Shown here piece after piece: positions 53,675 through 61,692 of a DNA stretch of 64,000 nt. The DNA is from Variovorax sp. V93 (lineage in GTDB: Bacteria; Pseudomonadota; Gammaproteobacteria; Burkholderiales; Burkholderiaceae_C): positions 496,001-560,000 of the forward strand of contig NZ_AP028669.1 in the NCBI RefSeq assembly GCF_041154485.1, read 5' to 3'. Below the pieces are notes generated by a model. It was given only the letters and a program-made list of their open reading frames with translations. It was not told where the DNA came from and did no database searches. How positions within the stretch are numbered: position 1 is the first letter of the stretch; each line of letters starts with the position of its first letter. Both the position numbers and the translations under genes were made by a program.

Positions 53675-55015
53675 ATGAATACGCCAACTGATCCCGCCGG
53701 CGCTCCCGAACCGGGCGCGGCCTCCCACCTTGCCTCCGAGCTCGCGGCACCGACGGTGAGCCGCGCCTACCGTTGCCAGTGCGGCCGGCCGGTGTTCCTG
53801 CGCAACAGCCAGTGCCTGGCCTGCCGCACGCCGCTCGGCTATGTGATCGAGCGCCTGGGCGTCGTGCCGCTGGCGCCCGTCGAGGCCGAGGACAAGGCCG
53901 GCGACAACGACGAGGCCGACGGCGCCGAGCCCGAGCTCTTCACCGTGTTCGGCAATCCGGACGGCAAGAGGTACCGCCGCTGCGCCAACCTCATGACCGC
54001 CGCCAGCTGCAACTGGATGGTGCCGGCCCCGCGCGAGGGGGACGAGCCCTCGTTCAACACCGACGGCCTCGCGCCCGGCTTCTGCCTGGCCTGCAGCGTC
54101 ACCCGCACCATCCCCGATCTTTCGGTGGAGGGCAACGGCGAGCTCTGGCGCAAGCTCGAGCATGCGAAGCGCAGGCTCATCTCGCAGCTGCTGGCGCTCG
54201 GGCTGCCGGTGGTCAGCCGCCATGCCGATGCCGCGCACGGCCTGGCCTTCGACTTTCTGGGCAACATGCCAGGCGGCCCGCACGTGATGACCGGGCATGA
54301 ACAGGGCGTGATCACCCTCAACGCCGAAGAGGCCGAGGACGCGGTGCGCGAGCGCATCCGCGCCGAGATGCGCGAGCCCTACCGGACGCTGCTCGGGCAT
54401 TTCCGCCACGAGGTCGGCCACTACTACTGGGACCTGCTCGTGCAGCCCACGCCCTGGCTCGACGAGTTCCGTGCGCTCTTCGGCGACGAGCGCGCCGACT
54501 ATGCCGCGGCGCTCCAGCGGCACTACGACCAGGGCCCGCCGCCCGACTGGGCCAACCGCTTCGTGAGCAGCTACGCAAGCATGCACCCCTGGGAAGACTG
54601 GGCCGAGACCTGGGCGCACTACCTGCACATGGCCGACACCACCGACACCGCCATGAGCTTTGGCGTGGACGCCACCAACGTCGAACTCGCCAGCGACCTG
54701 TTCACCACGGACGACCTGTGGCAGCCCGAGCATCCCGGCGCCGCCAGGTTCCTGGATTTCCTCAACGGCTGGGTGCTGCTCACCAACGTGCTCAACGAGC
54801 TTTCGCGCAGCATGGGGCAGCCCGACTACTACCCCTTCGTGCTGCCGCGCTTGGCTGTCGGCAAGCTGCAGTTCATCCATTGCGTGATCACGCAGCAGCG
54901 CGACCGCAGCGTGCCGCTGCCGCCGGAGGCACAAGCCCCCGCACCCGCTTCCGAAGCCGCGCCCGCACCCATGCCGCCGGCCCAGAGCCAGCAGCAGGGC
55001 GCCGCTCAGTCCTGA
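53675..55015 (+). CDS. Putative zinc-binding metallopeptidase with N-terminal zinc ribbon
   Basis: A 446-residue protein. The N-terminus has a zinc-ribbon-like set CQC (34/36) with CLAC (47-50); further cysteines at 103, 112, 137 and 140 may form a second site. The central catalytic motif is HEVGH (245-249, in GHFRHEVGHYYWDL), with a downstream ETWAHYLHMADT that could supply the third ligand. The C-terminus is a Pro/Ala/Gln tail. There is no signal peptide, so it is cytoplasmic. It matches a family of putative metallopeptidases; the natural substrate is unknown. Its 3' end overlaps the CWC gene by 10 bases. Confidence 0.85.
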   Translation: MNTPTDPAGAPEPGAASHLASELAAPTVSRAYRCQCGRPVFLRNSQCLACRTPLGYVIERLGVVPLAPVEAEDKAGDNDEADGAEPELFTVFGNPDGKRYRRCANLMTAASCNWMVPAPREGDEPSFNTDGLAPGFCLACSVTRTIPDLSVEGNGELWRKLEHAKRRLISQLLALGLPVVSRHADAAHGLAFDFLGNMPGGPHVMTGHEQGVITLNAEEAEDAVRERIRAEMREPYRTLLGHFRHEVGHYYWDLLVQPTPWLDEFRALFGDERADYAAALQRHYDQGPPPDWANRFVSSYASMHPWEDWAETWAHYLHMADTTDTAMSFGVDATNVELASDLFTTDDLWQPEHPGAARFLDFLNGWVLLTNVLNELSRSMGQPDYYPFVLPRLAVGKLQFIHCVITQQRDRSVPLPPEAQAPAPASEAAPAPMPPAQSQQQGAAQS

Positions 55016-55236
55016 AGAGGCTCGGCGGGCACTCCCGCGGCGCAGCGGGCGCACATGCAGGCCTTGCCGCGCGATGCCGGGGGCAGGGCCGCAAACGGTG
55101 CCTTGCCGAAGTCGGCCGCCATGCACCAGCAGGGCGGTTGCGGCTGGCCGGTTGCGCGCGCGGTTTCCATCGCGCAGCGGTTCTGTTCGCCACACAGCGG
55201 ACAGCGCGTGGTGTCGATGACGGTGGCTGTTTCCAT
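55006..55236 (-). CDS. Cysteine-rich CWC family protein
   Basis: A 76-residue protein with CPLCGEQNRCAM near the N-terminus, then PPCWCM (the CWC motif) and ACMCARCAAG near the C-terminus, giving eight cysteines in a metal-binding-like arrangement. It fits the remembered Cys_rich_CWC family. It starts 4 bases after the phosphofructokinase gene on the same strand and so is probably co-transcribed with it. Function unknown; zinc or iron-sulfur binding is a guess from the cysteines. Confidence 0.82.
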   Translation of the reverse strand: METATVIDTTRCPLCGEQNRCAMETARATGQPQPPCWCMAADFGKAPFAALPPASRGKACMCARCAAGVPAEPLQD

Positions 55237-55240
55237 CGCG

Positions 55241-56497
55241 TCAGGCGAGCTCGAAGACCGGCAGCTTCCTGGGCACGGCCACGTTGCGCAAGGTGGCGTA
55301 CACCGGCAGGCCGTTGCGGTAGGCGGGATAGTCCTCGCCTTCGATCAGCGGCAGCAGGTAGCGCCGGCACTGGTCGGTGATGCCCCAGCCGTCGTCCGAG
55401 ATGAAGTCGCGCGGCATCGGCTTTTCGACGTTCGCCACCGCATCCAGCGGCGCGCTGCCGATGCGGTAGGTGTAGGGCGCATCGGAAGTGCGCTCGATGG
55501 TCGGCATCACCGCGTTGCGGCCCTCGAGCGCGAGCTCGACCGCGCGCTGCCCCAGCTCGTAGGCCTGCTTCACGTCGGTGGCCGAGGCGATGTGCCGCGC
55601 CGCGCGCTGCAGGTAGTCGGCCACCGCCCAGTGGAACTTGTGGCCCAGCGCTTCCTTGACCATCTGCGCCACCACCGGCGCCGCGCCGCCGAGCTGCGCA
55701 TGGCCGAAGGCGTCGCGCGTGCCATGCTCGGCCAGGAAGCTGCCGTCGGGATAGTGGCAGCCCTCGGACACCACCACCGAGCAGTAGCCGTGCTGCTTCA
55801 CCAGTTCGTCCACGCGCGCGAGAAAGCGCGCCTTGTCGAACTCGATCTCGGGGAACAGCACCACCACCGGAATGCCATGGTCGGCCACCAGCCCGCCGGC
55901 CGCCGCGATCCAGCCCGCATGGCGGCCCATCACCTCGAGCACGAACACCTTGGTGGAAGTGGCCGCCATCGAGCGCACGTCGAACGAGGCTTCCAGCGTC
56001 GACACCGCCACGTACTTGGCCACCGAGCCGAAGCCCGGGCAGCAGTCGGTCAGCGGCAGGTCGTTGTCGATGGTCTTGGGCACGTGGATCGCCTGCAGCG
56101 GATAGCCCATCGACTGCGACAGCTGGCTCACCTTGAAGCAGGTGTCGGCCGAATCGCCGCCGCCGTTGTAGAAGAAGTAGCCGATGCCGTGCGCCTTGAA
56201 CACCTCGATGAGGCGCTCGTACTCGCGCCGGTTCTTCTCGAGCGACTTGAGCTTGTAGCGGCACGAGCCGAACGCGCCCGAGGGCGTGCTGCGCAGCGCC
56301 GCGATGGCTTCGGCCGGCTCGGCGCCGGTGTCGATCAGCTCCTCGGTCAGCGCGCCGATGATGCCGTTGCGCCCGGCGTAGACGTTGCCGATGCGGTCCG
56401 GGTGTTTTCGTGCCGTCTCGATCACGCCGCAGGCCGACGCATTGATGACCGAGGTGACGCCGCCCGACTGGGCGTAGAAGGCGTTGAGGATGGGCAT
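55241..56497 (-). CDS. Phosphofructokinase, pyrophosphate-type
   Basis: Phosphorylates fructose-6-phosphate (418 aa, longer than the 320-residue ATP type). The phosphate-donor loops are GGGDS (112-116) and PKTIDND (140-146). In ATP-dependent PfkA the corresponding residues are GGDGS and PGTIDND; the lysine after Pro is the classic mark of PPi-PFK. The sequence is like the proteobacterial group with NGGGDSxDT. Further marks are VMGRHAGWIAAAGG and SEGCHYPDGSFLAE. The start MPILNAFYAQSGG was chosen; a longer frame has no conserved N-terminus. It is followed on the same strand by the CWC gene. Confidence 0.88.
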   Translation of the reverse strand: MPILNAFYAQSGGVTSVINASACGVIETARKHPDRIGNVYAGRNGIIGALTEELIDTGAEPAEAIAALRSTPSGAFGSCRYKLKSLEKNRREYERLIEVFKAHGIGYFFYNGGGDSADTCFKVSQLSQSMGYPLQAIHVPKTIDNDLPLTDCCPGFGSVAKYVAVSTLEASFDVRSMAATSTKVFVLEVMGRHAGWIAAAGGLVADHGIPVVVLFPEIEFDKARFLARVDELVKQHGYCSVVVSEGCHYPDGSFLAEHGTRDAFGHAQLGGAAPVVAQMVKEALGHKFHWAVADYLQRAARHIASATDVKQAYELGQRAVELALEGRNAVMPTIERTSDAPYTYRIGSAPLDAVANVEKPMPRDFISDDGWGITDQCRRYLLPLIEGEDYPAYRNGLPVYATLRNVAVPRKLPVFELA

Positions 56498-56543
56498 GCG
56501 GCCATTCTCCCGCAGCCTCAAGCCAGGCGCCAGGGGGCCCGAT

Positions 56544-57707
56544 TCAGCGCCCGCCGAGGCCCATCGCGCGCGTGATCACCTCTTTCATGATCTCGTTCGT
56601 GCCGCCGTAGATGCGCTGCACCCGCGCATCGGCATAGGCGCGCGTGACCGGGTACTCCCACATGTAGCCATAGCCGCCATGCAGCTGCACGCAGGCGTCC
56701 ATCACCTTGCACTGCAGGTCGGTGGTCCAGTACTTGGCCATGCTGGCGGTGGCGGTATCGAGCTTCTCGGCCATCAGCAGCTCGATGCACTTGTCGACGA
56801 ACACCTGCGCCACCTGCACCTCGGTCTGCAGCTCGGCGAGCGTGTAGCGCGTGTTCTGGTAGCTGCCCACCGGCTGGCCGAACACCTTGCGCTCCTTCAC
56901 GTAGGCCACGGTCTGGTCGATGGCGGCCTGCGATGCGGCCACCGCGCTGATCGCGATCTGCAGCCGCTCCCACGGCAGCTGCTCCATCAGGCAGACAAAA
57001 CCGCGGTTCAGCTGCGCGGCATCGCCGAGCAATGCATCGGCCGGCAGCCGCACGTCGTCGAAGAACAGTTCGGAGGTGTCCTGCGCCTTCAGCCCGAGTT
57101 TCTTGAGCCGCTTGCCCTTCTCGAAGCCCGGCATGCCGCGCTCGACCAGGAACAGGCTGGTGCCCTTGGCGCCCGCGGCCGGGTCGGTCTTGGCCACCAC
57201 GATCACGAGGTCGGCATGCCAGCCGTTGGTGATGAAGGTCTTGCTGCCGTTGAGCAGGTAGCTGCCGTCGGCCTGCTTCAGCGCGCTGGTCTTGACCGCC
57301 TGCAGGTCGCTGCCCGCGCCGGGCTCGCTCATCGCGATGGCGCCGACCATCTCGCCGCTCGCGAGCCTGGGGAGGTAGCGCTGCTTCTGCGCCTCGGTGC
57401 CGTAGCGCAGGATGTAGGGCGCCACGATCTCGCTGTGCAGCCCGAAGCCGATGCCCGTGAAGCCGCGCGCCCAGAGCTCCTCGAACTGGATCACCGAATA
57501 GAGCAGGTCGGCGCCCGCGCCGCCGTAGGCCTCGGGCAGCGCCATGCAGAGAAAGCCGTTCTCGCCGGCCTTGGACCAGACGGCGCGGTCCACGTAGCCC
57601 TGTTCTTCCCAAGCCTCATGGAAGGGCGCGATCTCCTTGTCCATGAAGCGGCGGAAGCTGTCGCGGAAGGCCTCGTGGTCGGCGCTGAAAAGCGTGCGTT
57701 CGATCAT
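56544..57707 (-). CDS. Acyl-CoA dehydrogenase (LCAD/IVD-like)
   Basis: FAD-dependent enzyme oxidising an acyl-CoA to the enoyl-CoA, 387 aa. Marks: AIAMSEPGAGSDLQAVKTSA (FAD/substrate site), FITNGWHADLVIVVAKTD, and C-terminal GGYGYMWEYPVTRAYADARV followed by IYGGTNEIM. At the position where MCAD carries the base in (Y)EGT, this protein has GGT; LCAD and IVD likewise use a glutamate on helix G instead, and E247 in LPWERLQIA is a good candidate. Last gene of the operon, 4 bases after the isomerase/hydratase gene. Confidence 0.92.
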   Translation of the reverse strand: MIERTLFSADHEAFRDSFRRFMDKEIAPFHEAWEEQGYVDRAVWSKAGENGFLCMALPEAYGGAGADLLYSVIQFEELWARGFTGIGFGLHSEIVAPYILRYGTEAQKQRYLPRLASGEMVGAIAMSEPGAGSDLQAVKTSALKQADGSYLLNGSKTFITNGWHADLVIVVAKTDPAAGAKGTSLFLVERGMPGFEKGKRLKKLGLKAQDTSELFFDDVRLPADALLGDAAQLNRGFVCLMEQLPWERLQIAISAVAASQAAIDQTVAYVKERKVFGQPVGSYQNTRYTLAELQTEVQVAQVFVDKCIELLMAEKLDTATASMAKYWTTDLQCKVMDACVQLHGGYGYMWEYPVTRAYADARVQRIYGGTNEIMKEVITRAMGLGGR

Positions 57708-57711
57708 GGCC

Positions 57712-58518
57712 TCAGCGCCCGGGGAAGGTTGGAGGGCGCTTCTGCAGGAAGGCGCTCACGCCTTCGCGGAAGCTGGGGCGGTCGATCAGCTCGCGCTGGC
57801 GCTCGCTTTCGTAGTGCAGCTGTTCGGCCAGCGTGTGGCGCTCGGCGACCTCGAAGGCCTCGCGTGCCTCGACCACCGCATGCGCCGGCAGGCGGGCGAG
57901 CCGCTGCGCAATCGCGCGCGCTTCGTCGAGCAGTTGCTCGTCGTCGGCGCAGGCCCAGATCAGGCCCCATTGCACGGCGCGAGCGGCACTCAGGCGCTCG
58001 TCGAGCAGCGCCATGCCCATCGCACGCGCCCTGCCGGCGCGCCGCGGAATGGCCCAGGTGCAGCCCAGGTCCGGCACGATGCCGAGCTTGGGCAGGAAGG
58101 GCAAGTAGAAGTAGGCGCTGCGCGCCGCAATCGTCACGTCGGCCGCCAGTGCCAGGCCCACGCCGGCACCGGCTGCGGCGCCGTTGACGGCTGCCACCAC
58201 CGGCACGGGCAGCGTGCGCAGCGTCTCGATCAGCGGGTTGCTGAGCGACTGCATCCACTCCGCGGTTTGCGCGCCGAGCGACTTGCCTTCTTCGCCGGGT
58301 GCCATGGCGCTGAGGTCCGCGCCCACGCAAAAGGCCTTGCCGGCGCCGGTCAGGATCACGGCGCGCACCGCGCGGTCGCCGCGGATGCGCTCCAGCGTGT
58401 CGCGCAGTTCGACCTGCAGTTCGCGCGCAATCGGGTTCAGCTTGGCCGGCAGGTTCAGCGTGAGCGTGGCAATGCCGCCCGCCAGCTCGTAAAGCACATA
58501 GGGCTGCTGTGCGGTCAT
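57712..58518 (-). CDS. Enoyl-CoA hydratase/isomerase family protein, PaaG-like
   Basis: Crotonase-fold enzyme, 268 aa. Oxyanion-hole residues lie in KAFCVGADLSAM (61-72) and NGAAAGAGVGLALAAD. Neither glutamate of a true enoyl-CoA hydratase is present: the helix position reads G in GAGVGLAL and the second position reads L in FLPKLGIVPD. D150 (VPDLGCTW) is kept as in the PaaG 1,2-epoxyphenylacetyl-CoA isomerase, and RAGRARAMGMALLDERLSA with WGLIW also resembles PaaG. The start overlaps the thiolase stop (TGATG). Confidence 0.86.
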   Translation of the reverse strand: MTAQQPYVLYELAGGIATLTLNLPAKLNPIARELQVELRDTLERIRGDRAVRAVILTGAGKAFCVGADLSAMAPGEEGKSLGAQTAEWMQSLSNPLIETLRTLPVPVVAAVNGAAAGAGVGLALAADVTIAARSAYFYLPFLPKLGIVPDLGCTWAIPRRAGRARAMGMALLDERLSAARAVQWGLIWACADDEQLLDEARAIAQRLARLPAHAVVEAREAFEVAERHTLAEQLHYESERQRELIDRPSFREGVSAFLQKRPPTFPGR

Positions 58519-59696
58519 CAGAGCCTCTCCACGATGGTGACGTTGGCCATGCCGCCGCCTTCGCACATCGTCTGCAGGCCGTAGCGCTTGCCGCGCCGGC
58601 CCAGCGCGTGGACCAGCGTGGCCATGAGCTTGGTGCCCGAGGCGCCCAGCGGATGGCCGAGCGCAATGGCGCCGCCGTTCACGTTGAGCCGCGCCGGGTC
58701 GGCGTCCAGCGCCTCCAGCCAGGCGATGGGCACGGGCGCGAAGGCTTCGTTCACTTCATAGAGGTCGATGTCCTGGATGCGCATGCCGGCCTTCTTGAGC
58801 GCGCTCAGCGTGGCGGGCAGCGGCGCTTCCAGCATGATCACCGGGTCGTGCCCCATCACGCTCATGTGGTGGATGCGCGCGAGCGGCTTCACGCCCAGCG
58901 CCTTGAGGCCGCGTTCGTTCACCACCAGCACGCCGCTCGCGCCGTCGCAGATCTGGCTCGCGGTGGCGGCGGTGCAGCGGCCGCCCTCGGCAATCAGCTT
59001 GACGCCCGCGATGCCTTCGAGCGTGGCATCGAAGCGGATGCCTTCGTCCACCGTGTGCTGCTCGCCCGTGCCGCGGCCGTCGGCCTGCAGGATCTCGATG
59101 GGCACGATCTCGTCGTCGAACGCGCACGCGCGCGTGGCGGCCATGGCTCGGCGGTGGCTTTCGAGCGCATAGCGGTCGAGCGCATCCTTGTCGATGCCGT
59201 AGTTGGCCGCGATCATCTCGGCGCCGGCGAACTGGCTGAACTCCACGCCGGGGTAGCGCCTCTTCATGGCCGGGCTCATGTAGGTGCCCAGGCCCGCCTT
59301 GGCCGGCAGCGCGTTGGGCGTGAACATCGGCACGCGCGTCATGCTCTCGACGCCGCCTGCAATCACCGCATCCATGGCGCCCGACATCACGGCCTGCGCC
59401 GCGAAATGCAGCGCCTGCTGCGACGAGCCGCACTGCCGGTCGACCGAGGTGCCCGGCACCGATTCGGGCAGCTTCGATGCCAGCACCGCATTGCGCGCGA
59501 CGTTGGTCGCCTGCTCGCCCACCTGGCTCACGCAGCCGAGGATCACGTCCTCCACCGCGGCCGGGTCGATGCCGCTCTTCGCCACCAATGCGTCGATCAC
59601 CTGCGCCGCCAGGTCGGCCGGATGCCAGCCCGCGAGCTTGCCGCCGCGCCGGCCGCCGGCCGTACGCGCGGCGGCGACGATGTATGCCTCTGCCAT
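58518..59696 (-). CDS. Acetyl-CoA acyltransferase (thiolase II)
   Basis: Cleaves 3-ketoacyl-CoA or joins acetyl-CoA units. With the start at 59696 the protein has 392 residues and the catalytic residues fall at C89 ([12 protein letters not shown]), H348 ([10 protein letters not shown]) and C378 (TMCEGGGMA), the numbering of the Zoogloea thiolase. A further in-frame ATG at 59702 (MTM) is too close to the AGAGGG ribosome site. It is the first gene of a three-gene operon with an isomerase and an acyl-CoA dehydrogenase; a 3-hydroxyacyl-CoA dehydrogenase is missing. Confidence 0.93.
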   Translation of the reverse strand: MAEAYIVAAARTAGGRRGGKLAGWHPADLAAQVIDALVAKSGIDPAAVEDVILGCVSQVGEQATNVARNAVLASKLPESVPGTSVDRQCGSSQQALHFAAQAVMSGAMDAVIAGGVESMTRVPMFTPNALPAKAGLGTYMSPAMKRRYPGVEFSQFAGAEMIAANYGIDKDALDRYALESHRRAMAATRACAFDDEIVPIEILQADGRGTGEQHTVDEGIRFDATLEGIAGVKLIAEGGRCTAATASQICDGASGVLVVNERGLKALGVKPLARIHHMSVMGHDPVIMLEAPLPATLSALKKAGMRIQDIDLYEVNEAFAPVPIAWLEALDADPARLNVNGGAIALGHPLGASGTKLMATLVHALGRRGKRYGLQTMCEGGGMANVTIVERL

Positions 59697-59748
59697 GGTC
59701 ATGTCCCTCTTGAAAAGAAAACAGCGCGGACCATGCGGCACCCGACGC

Positions 59749-59772
59749 AAAAAAGCCGCCCGTCACGGCGGC
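59749..59772 (-). terminator. Rho-independent terminator between DUF2917 and the thiolase operon
   Basis: On the minus strand GCCGCC-GTGACG-GGCGGC is followed by six Ts. It lies 58 bases beyond the DUF2917 stop and 53 bases before the thiolase start, so it ends the DUF2917 transcript. Confidence 0.82.
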
Positions 59773-59829
59773 GGCGTTCGGTGCTTGGGAGGTCCATGGC
59801 ATCGAGGTTCGATGCCGGGGCCGCTCAGG

Positions 59830-60150
59830 TCAAGCCGGGGACAACCCGAGCGGCAGCAGTCGCCAAGGCGACCGGCGCCGCGCCGGCGCGGGCAGCGGCA
59901 TGGCTGCGGGCTGCGCGTCCGAGACCGTGATGCACGAGGCCTCCAGCGCCGAGACCAGCACGCGCCGGTGTTCGGTGCTCTCGAAGCGTTCGCCCGGCGC
60001 AAGCACGATGTCGCGCGGGTCGCGGTCGAGCGTCACCCAGACCGAGCCGCTGCGGCATTCGATGCCCACGCCGGCGCCATCGGGCACGGCAAAGATGGAA
60101 CGGGTCGGCAGGCTGACTTGAAAGCGGGAAGAAAGAGGCTGGGTGCTCAT
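59830..60150 (-). CDS. DUF2917 family protein
   Basis: A 106-residue protein whose core (IECRSGSVWVTLDRDPRDIV, then LAPGERFE) matches the DUF2917 pattern as I remember it: a cupin-like beta protein of unknown function, usually next to a LysR gene in Burkholderiales. The start ATG at 60150 has a GGAG ribosome site 6 bases upstream, better than the ATG at 60162. The Pro/Arg-rich C-terminus (PAPARRRSPWRLLPLG) is variable. It diverges from a LysR regulator, with a palindrome in between. Confidence 0.85.
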   Translation of the reverse strand: MSTQPLSSRFQVSLPTRSIFAVPDGAGVGIECRSGSVWVTLDRDPRDIVLAPGERFESTEHRRVLVSALEASCITVSDAQPAAMPLPAPARRRSPWRLLPLGLSPA

Positions 60151-60164
60151 GGCAAGCTCCATTG

Positions 60165-60181
60165 CATTCGTGATACGAATG
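60165..60181. promoter_or_regulatory. LysR-type T-N11-A palindrome
   Basis: CATTCGT-GAT-ACGAATG is a perfect 7-base inverted repeat with a 3-base spacer that contains TTCGTGATACGAA, i.e. T-N11-A, the LysR binding core. It lies in the divergent promoter between DUF2917 (start 60150) and the LysR gene (start 60233). Confidence 0.7.
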
Positions 60182-60232
60182 AATATAGTGAGTTGACTCC
60201 GCTCTTACACGCGGTCATTTGGAACTCGTTGC

Positions 60233-61159
60233 ATGCATCCAGAGAATGCGAAAGCCTCCGTGGGCGAACTGCCGCCGCTCGAGCTGCTGCGCAGTTTCGA
60301 GGCCGCGGCGCGCCGGCTGAGCTTCACGCTCGCGGCCGGCGAACTGCACCTGACCCAGTCGGCCGTGAGCCGGCAGATCCAGCAGCTCGAAGCCAGCCTG
60401 GGCGTGCTGCTGTTCGAGCGCCGGCACCGCGCGCTGGCGCTCACCGAGGCGGGCGGCGTGATGCAGCGGGCCGTGACCGACAGCCTGGAGCGCTTGCGCG
60501 ACGCCACGGCCCGGGTGCGTGCCAGCTCAGCGCCGCGCCAGGTGGCGATCACCACCACGCCGGGTTTCGCGTCGCTCTGGCTCATTCCGAAGCTGGCGCG
60601 CTTCACCGGCAGCCATCCCCAGGTCGACGTGCGCGTGTCGGCCACGCTCGACGTGCTGGACCTGGAGAGCAGCCGGCTCGACCTGGCGGTGCGCTTTGCG
60701 CCGATCGGCCGCGGCGTCGGCCCGGCGCTGTTCGAGGAATCGGTGATCCCGCTGTGCTCGCCGCAGCTCGCGGCCTCCCTGCGCACGCCCTCGGATTTCG
60801 CGAACCTCACGCTGCTGACGGTGGAGTACCCGGACCACAGCGAGGCCCCCACAGCCGATTGGGAACCCTGGCTCAAGGTGATGGGGCTCGATGACCTGCG
60901 CATGAAGAGCACGCTGCGCTTCACCCAGTACGCCGATGCGGTGGCCGCCGCGGTGGCGGGGCAGGGCGTGGTGATCGGCCGGCTGCCGCTGCTGCGCGAA
61001 CTGGTGCGCGACGGCCGCCTCGTGGCCCCGCTCGGCGAGGGCGCGGCCTCGCATCGCGGCTATTTCATCGAGGCCTCGCGCCGTGCCGCCGGCAATCGCG
61101 ACGCACAGGAATTCGCGCAATGGCTGCGCGACGAAGCCGAGGCGGCGCAGCGGAGCTGA
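60233..61159 (+). CDS. LysR family transcriptional regulator
   Basis: A 308-residue LTTR. The HTH (LRSFEAAARRLSFTLAAGEL, then HLTQSAVSRQIQQLEASLGV) is followed by LLFERRHRALALTEAGGVM and a periplasmic-binding-like effector domain (FASLWLIPKLARFTGSHPQV, LDLAVRFAPIGRG). The GcvA-like sequence of the effector domain (LWLIPRLxxF) suggests an amino-acid-linked function. It likely activates the divergent DUF2917 gene through the palindrome at 60165-60181 and autoregulates. Confidence 0.93.
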   Translation: MHPENAKASVGELPPLELLRSFEAAARRLSFTLAAGELHLTQSAVSRQIQQLEASLGVLLFERRHRALALTEAGGVMQRAVTDSLERLRDATARVRASSAPRQVAITTTPGFASLWLIPKLARFTGSHPQVDVRVSATLDVLDLESSRLDLAVRFAPIGRGVGPALFEESVIPLCSPQLAASLRTPSDFANLTLLTVEYPDHSEAPTADWEPWLKVMGLDDLRMKSTLRFTQYADAVAAAVAGQGVVIGRLPLLRELVRDGRLVAPLGEGAASHRGYFIEASRRAAGNRDAQEFAQWLRDEAEAAQRS

Positions 61160-61455
61160 AGGATTTGCGCGAAGCGAGGCGTGGGCTCTGCGCCACAGGC
61201 GCACGCGCCGCGCTTGCACACAGCGTGCGTGCTCGCAAGAATCCGCCCTTCGTTTTTCAGCAACAGTTTTTTATCCGCGCCTGGCGACGACCAACCTCCC
61301 GGGCGACACAACCACTCAATGAACCGTTTCCTGAACACCTGACCCGCACACCGACCGCCCCGGCCGGATGTGCATCCACGCATCCGCCGAGGCCCATCGA
61401 CAAAGGCCCCGCGCAGCCATTCGCCGGGGCTTTTGCATTTTTGGAGTGTGCGCAC
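61160..61455 (+). other. 296-base leader/intergenic region with terminator-like hairpin
   Basis: There is no protein-coding gene of normal size. A 7-codon mini-frame MNRFLNT with stop occurs at 61319-61342 (no clear ribosome site). Then AAAGGCCCCG (61402-61411) pairs with CGGGGCTTTT (61425-61434) in a 10-base stem (one G-U) with a 13-base loop, followed by TTTTGCATTTTT, and then the GGAG ribosome site of the small gene at 61456. The order mini-frame, terminator-like hairpin, gene resembles an attenuator, but it may simply be a terminator. Confidence 0.5.
61402..61442 (+). terminator. Intrinsic terminator-like hairpin ahead of small ORF
   Basis: A 10-base stem with one G-U pair, 13-base loop and T-rich tail TTTTGCATTTTT. 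It lies only 14 bases before the start codon of the downstream small gene, with the ribosome site GGAG immediately after the T-tract. It could end the LysR transcript or act as a conditional terminator. Confidence 0.6.
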
Positions 61456-61674
61456 ATGAGTGCTCAACGAAAGGCCCGCGACGACGACAAGCGTCTGGGC
61501 CGGTTCTATTTTTCGGTGCCGAACGCGGCACCTCGCAATCCCGTGGTGGCCGCCATCGCGCGAGGCGAATCCAATCAGAAGGCGGGGCGCCATCTGCGCA
61601 CGCACCGCGCGGAGCGGCGCGCGCAGAAGGTCGCGTTGCAGAAGGCCGCGCGCGGCTTGGCGCGGGAGGGCTGA
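61456..61674 (+). CDS. Small basic hypothetical protein (72 aa)
   Basis: MSAQRKARDDDKRLGRFYFS then a Pro/Asn segment and a strongly basic C-terminal half (GRHLRTHRAERRAQKVALQKA) predicted to form helix. The charge suggests RNA or DNA binding. I do not recognise a family. The GGAG ribosome site at 61443-61446 and start ATG at 61456 support translation; longer in-frame versions would need to pass through the hairpin at 61402-61434. It converges with an MFS gene. It may be a real small gene or noise. Confidence 0.5.
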   Translation: MSAQRKARDDDKRLGRFYFSVPNAAPRNPVVAAIARGESNQKAGRHLRTHRAERRAQKVALQKAARGLAREG

Positions 61675-61692
61675 CGAGGCGCGAAGACATGC

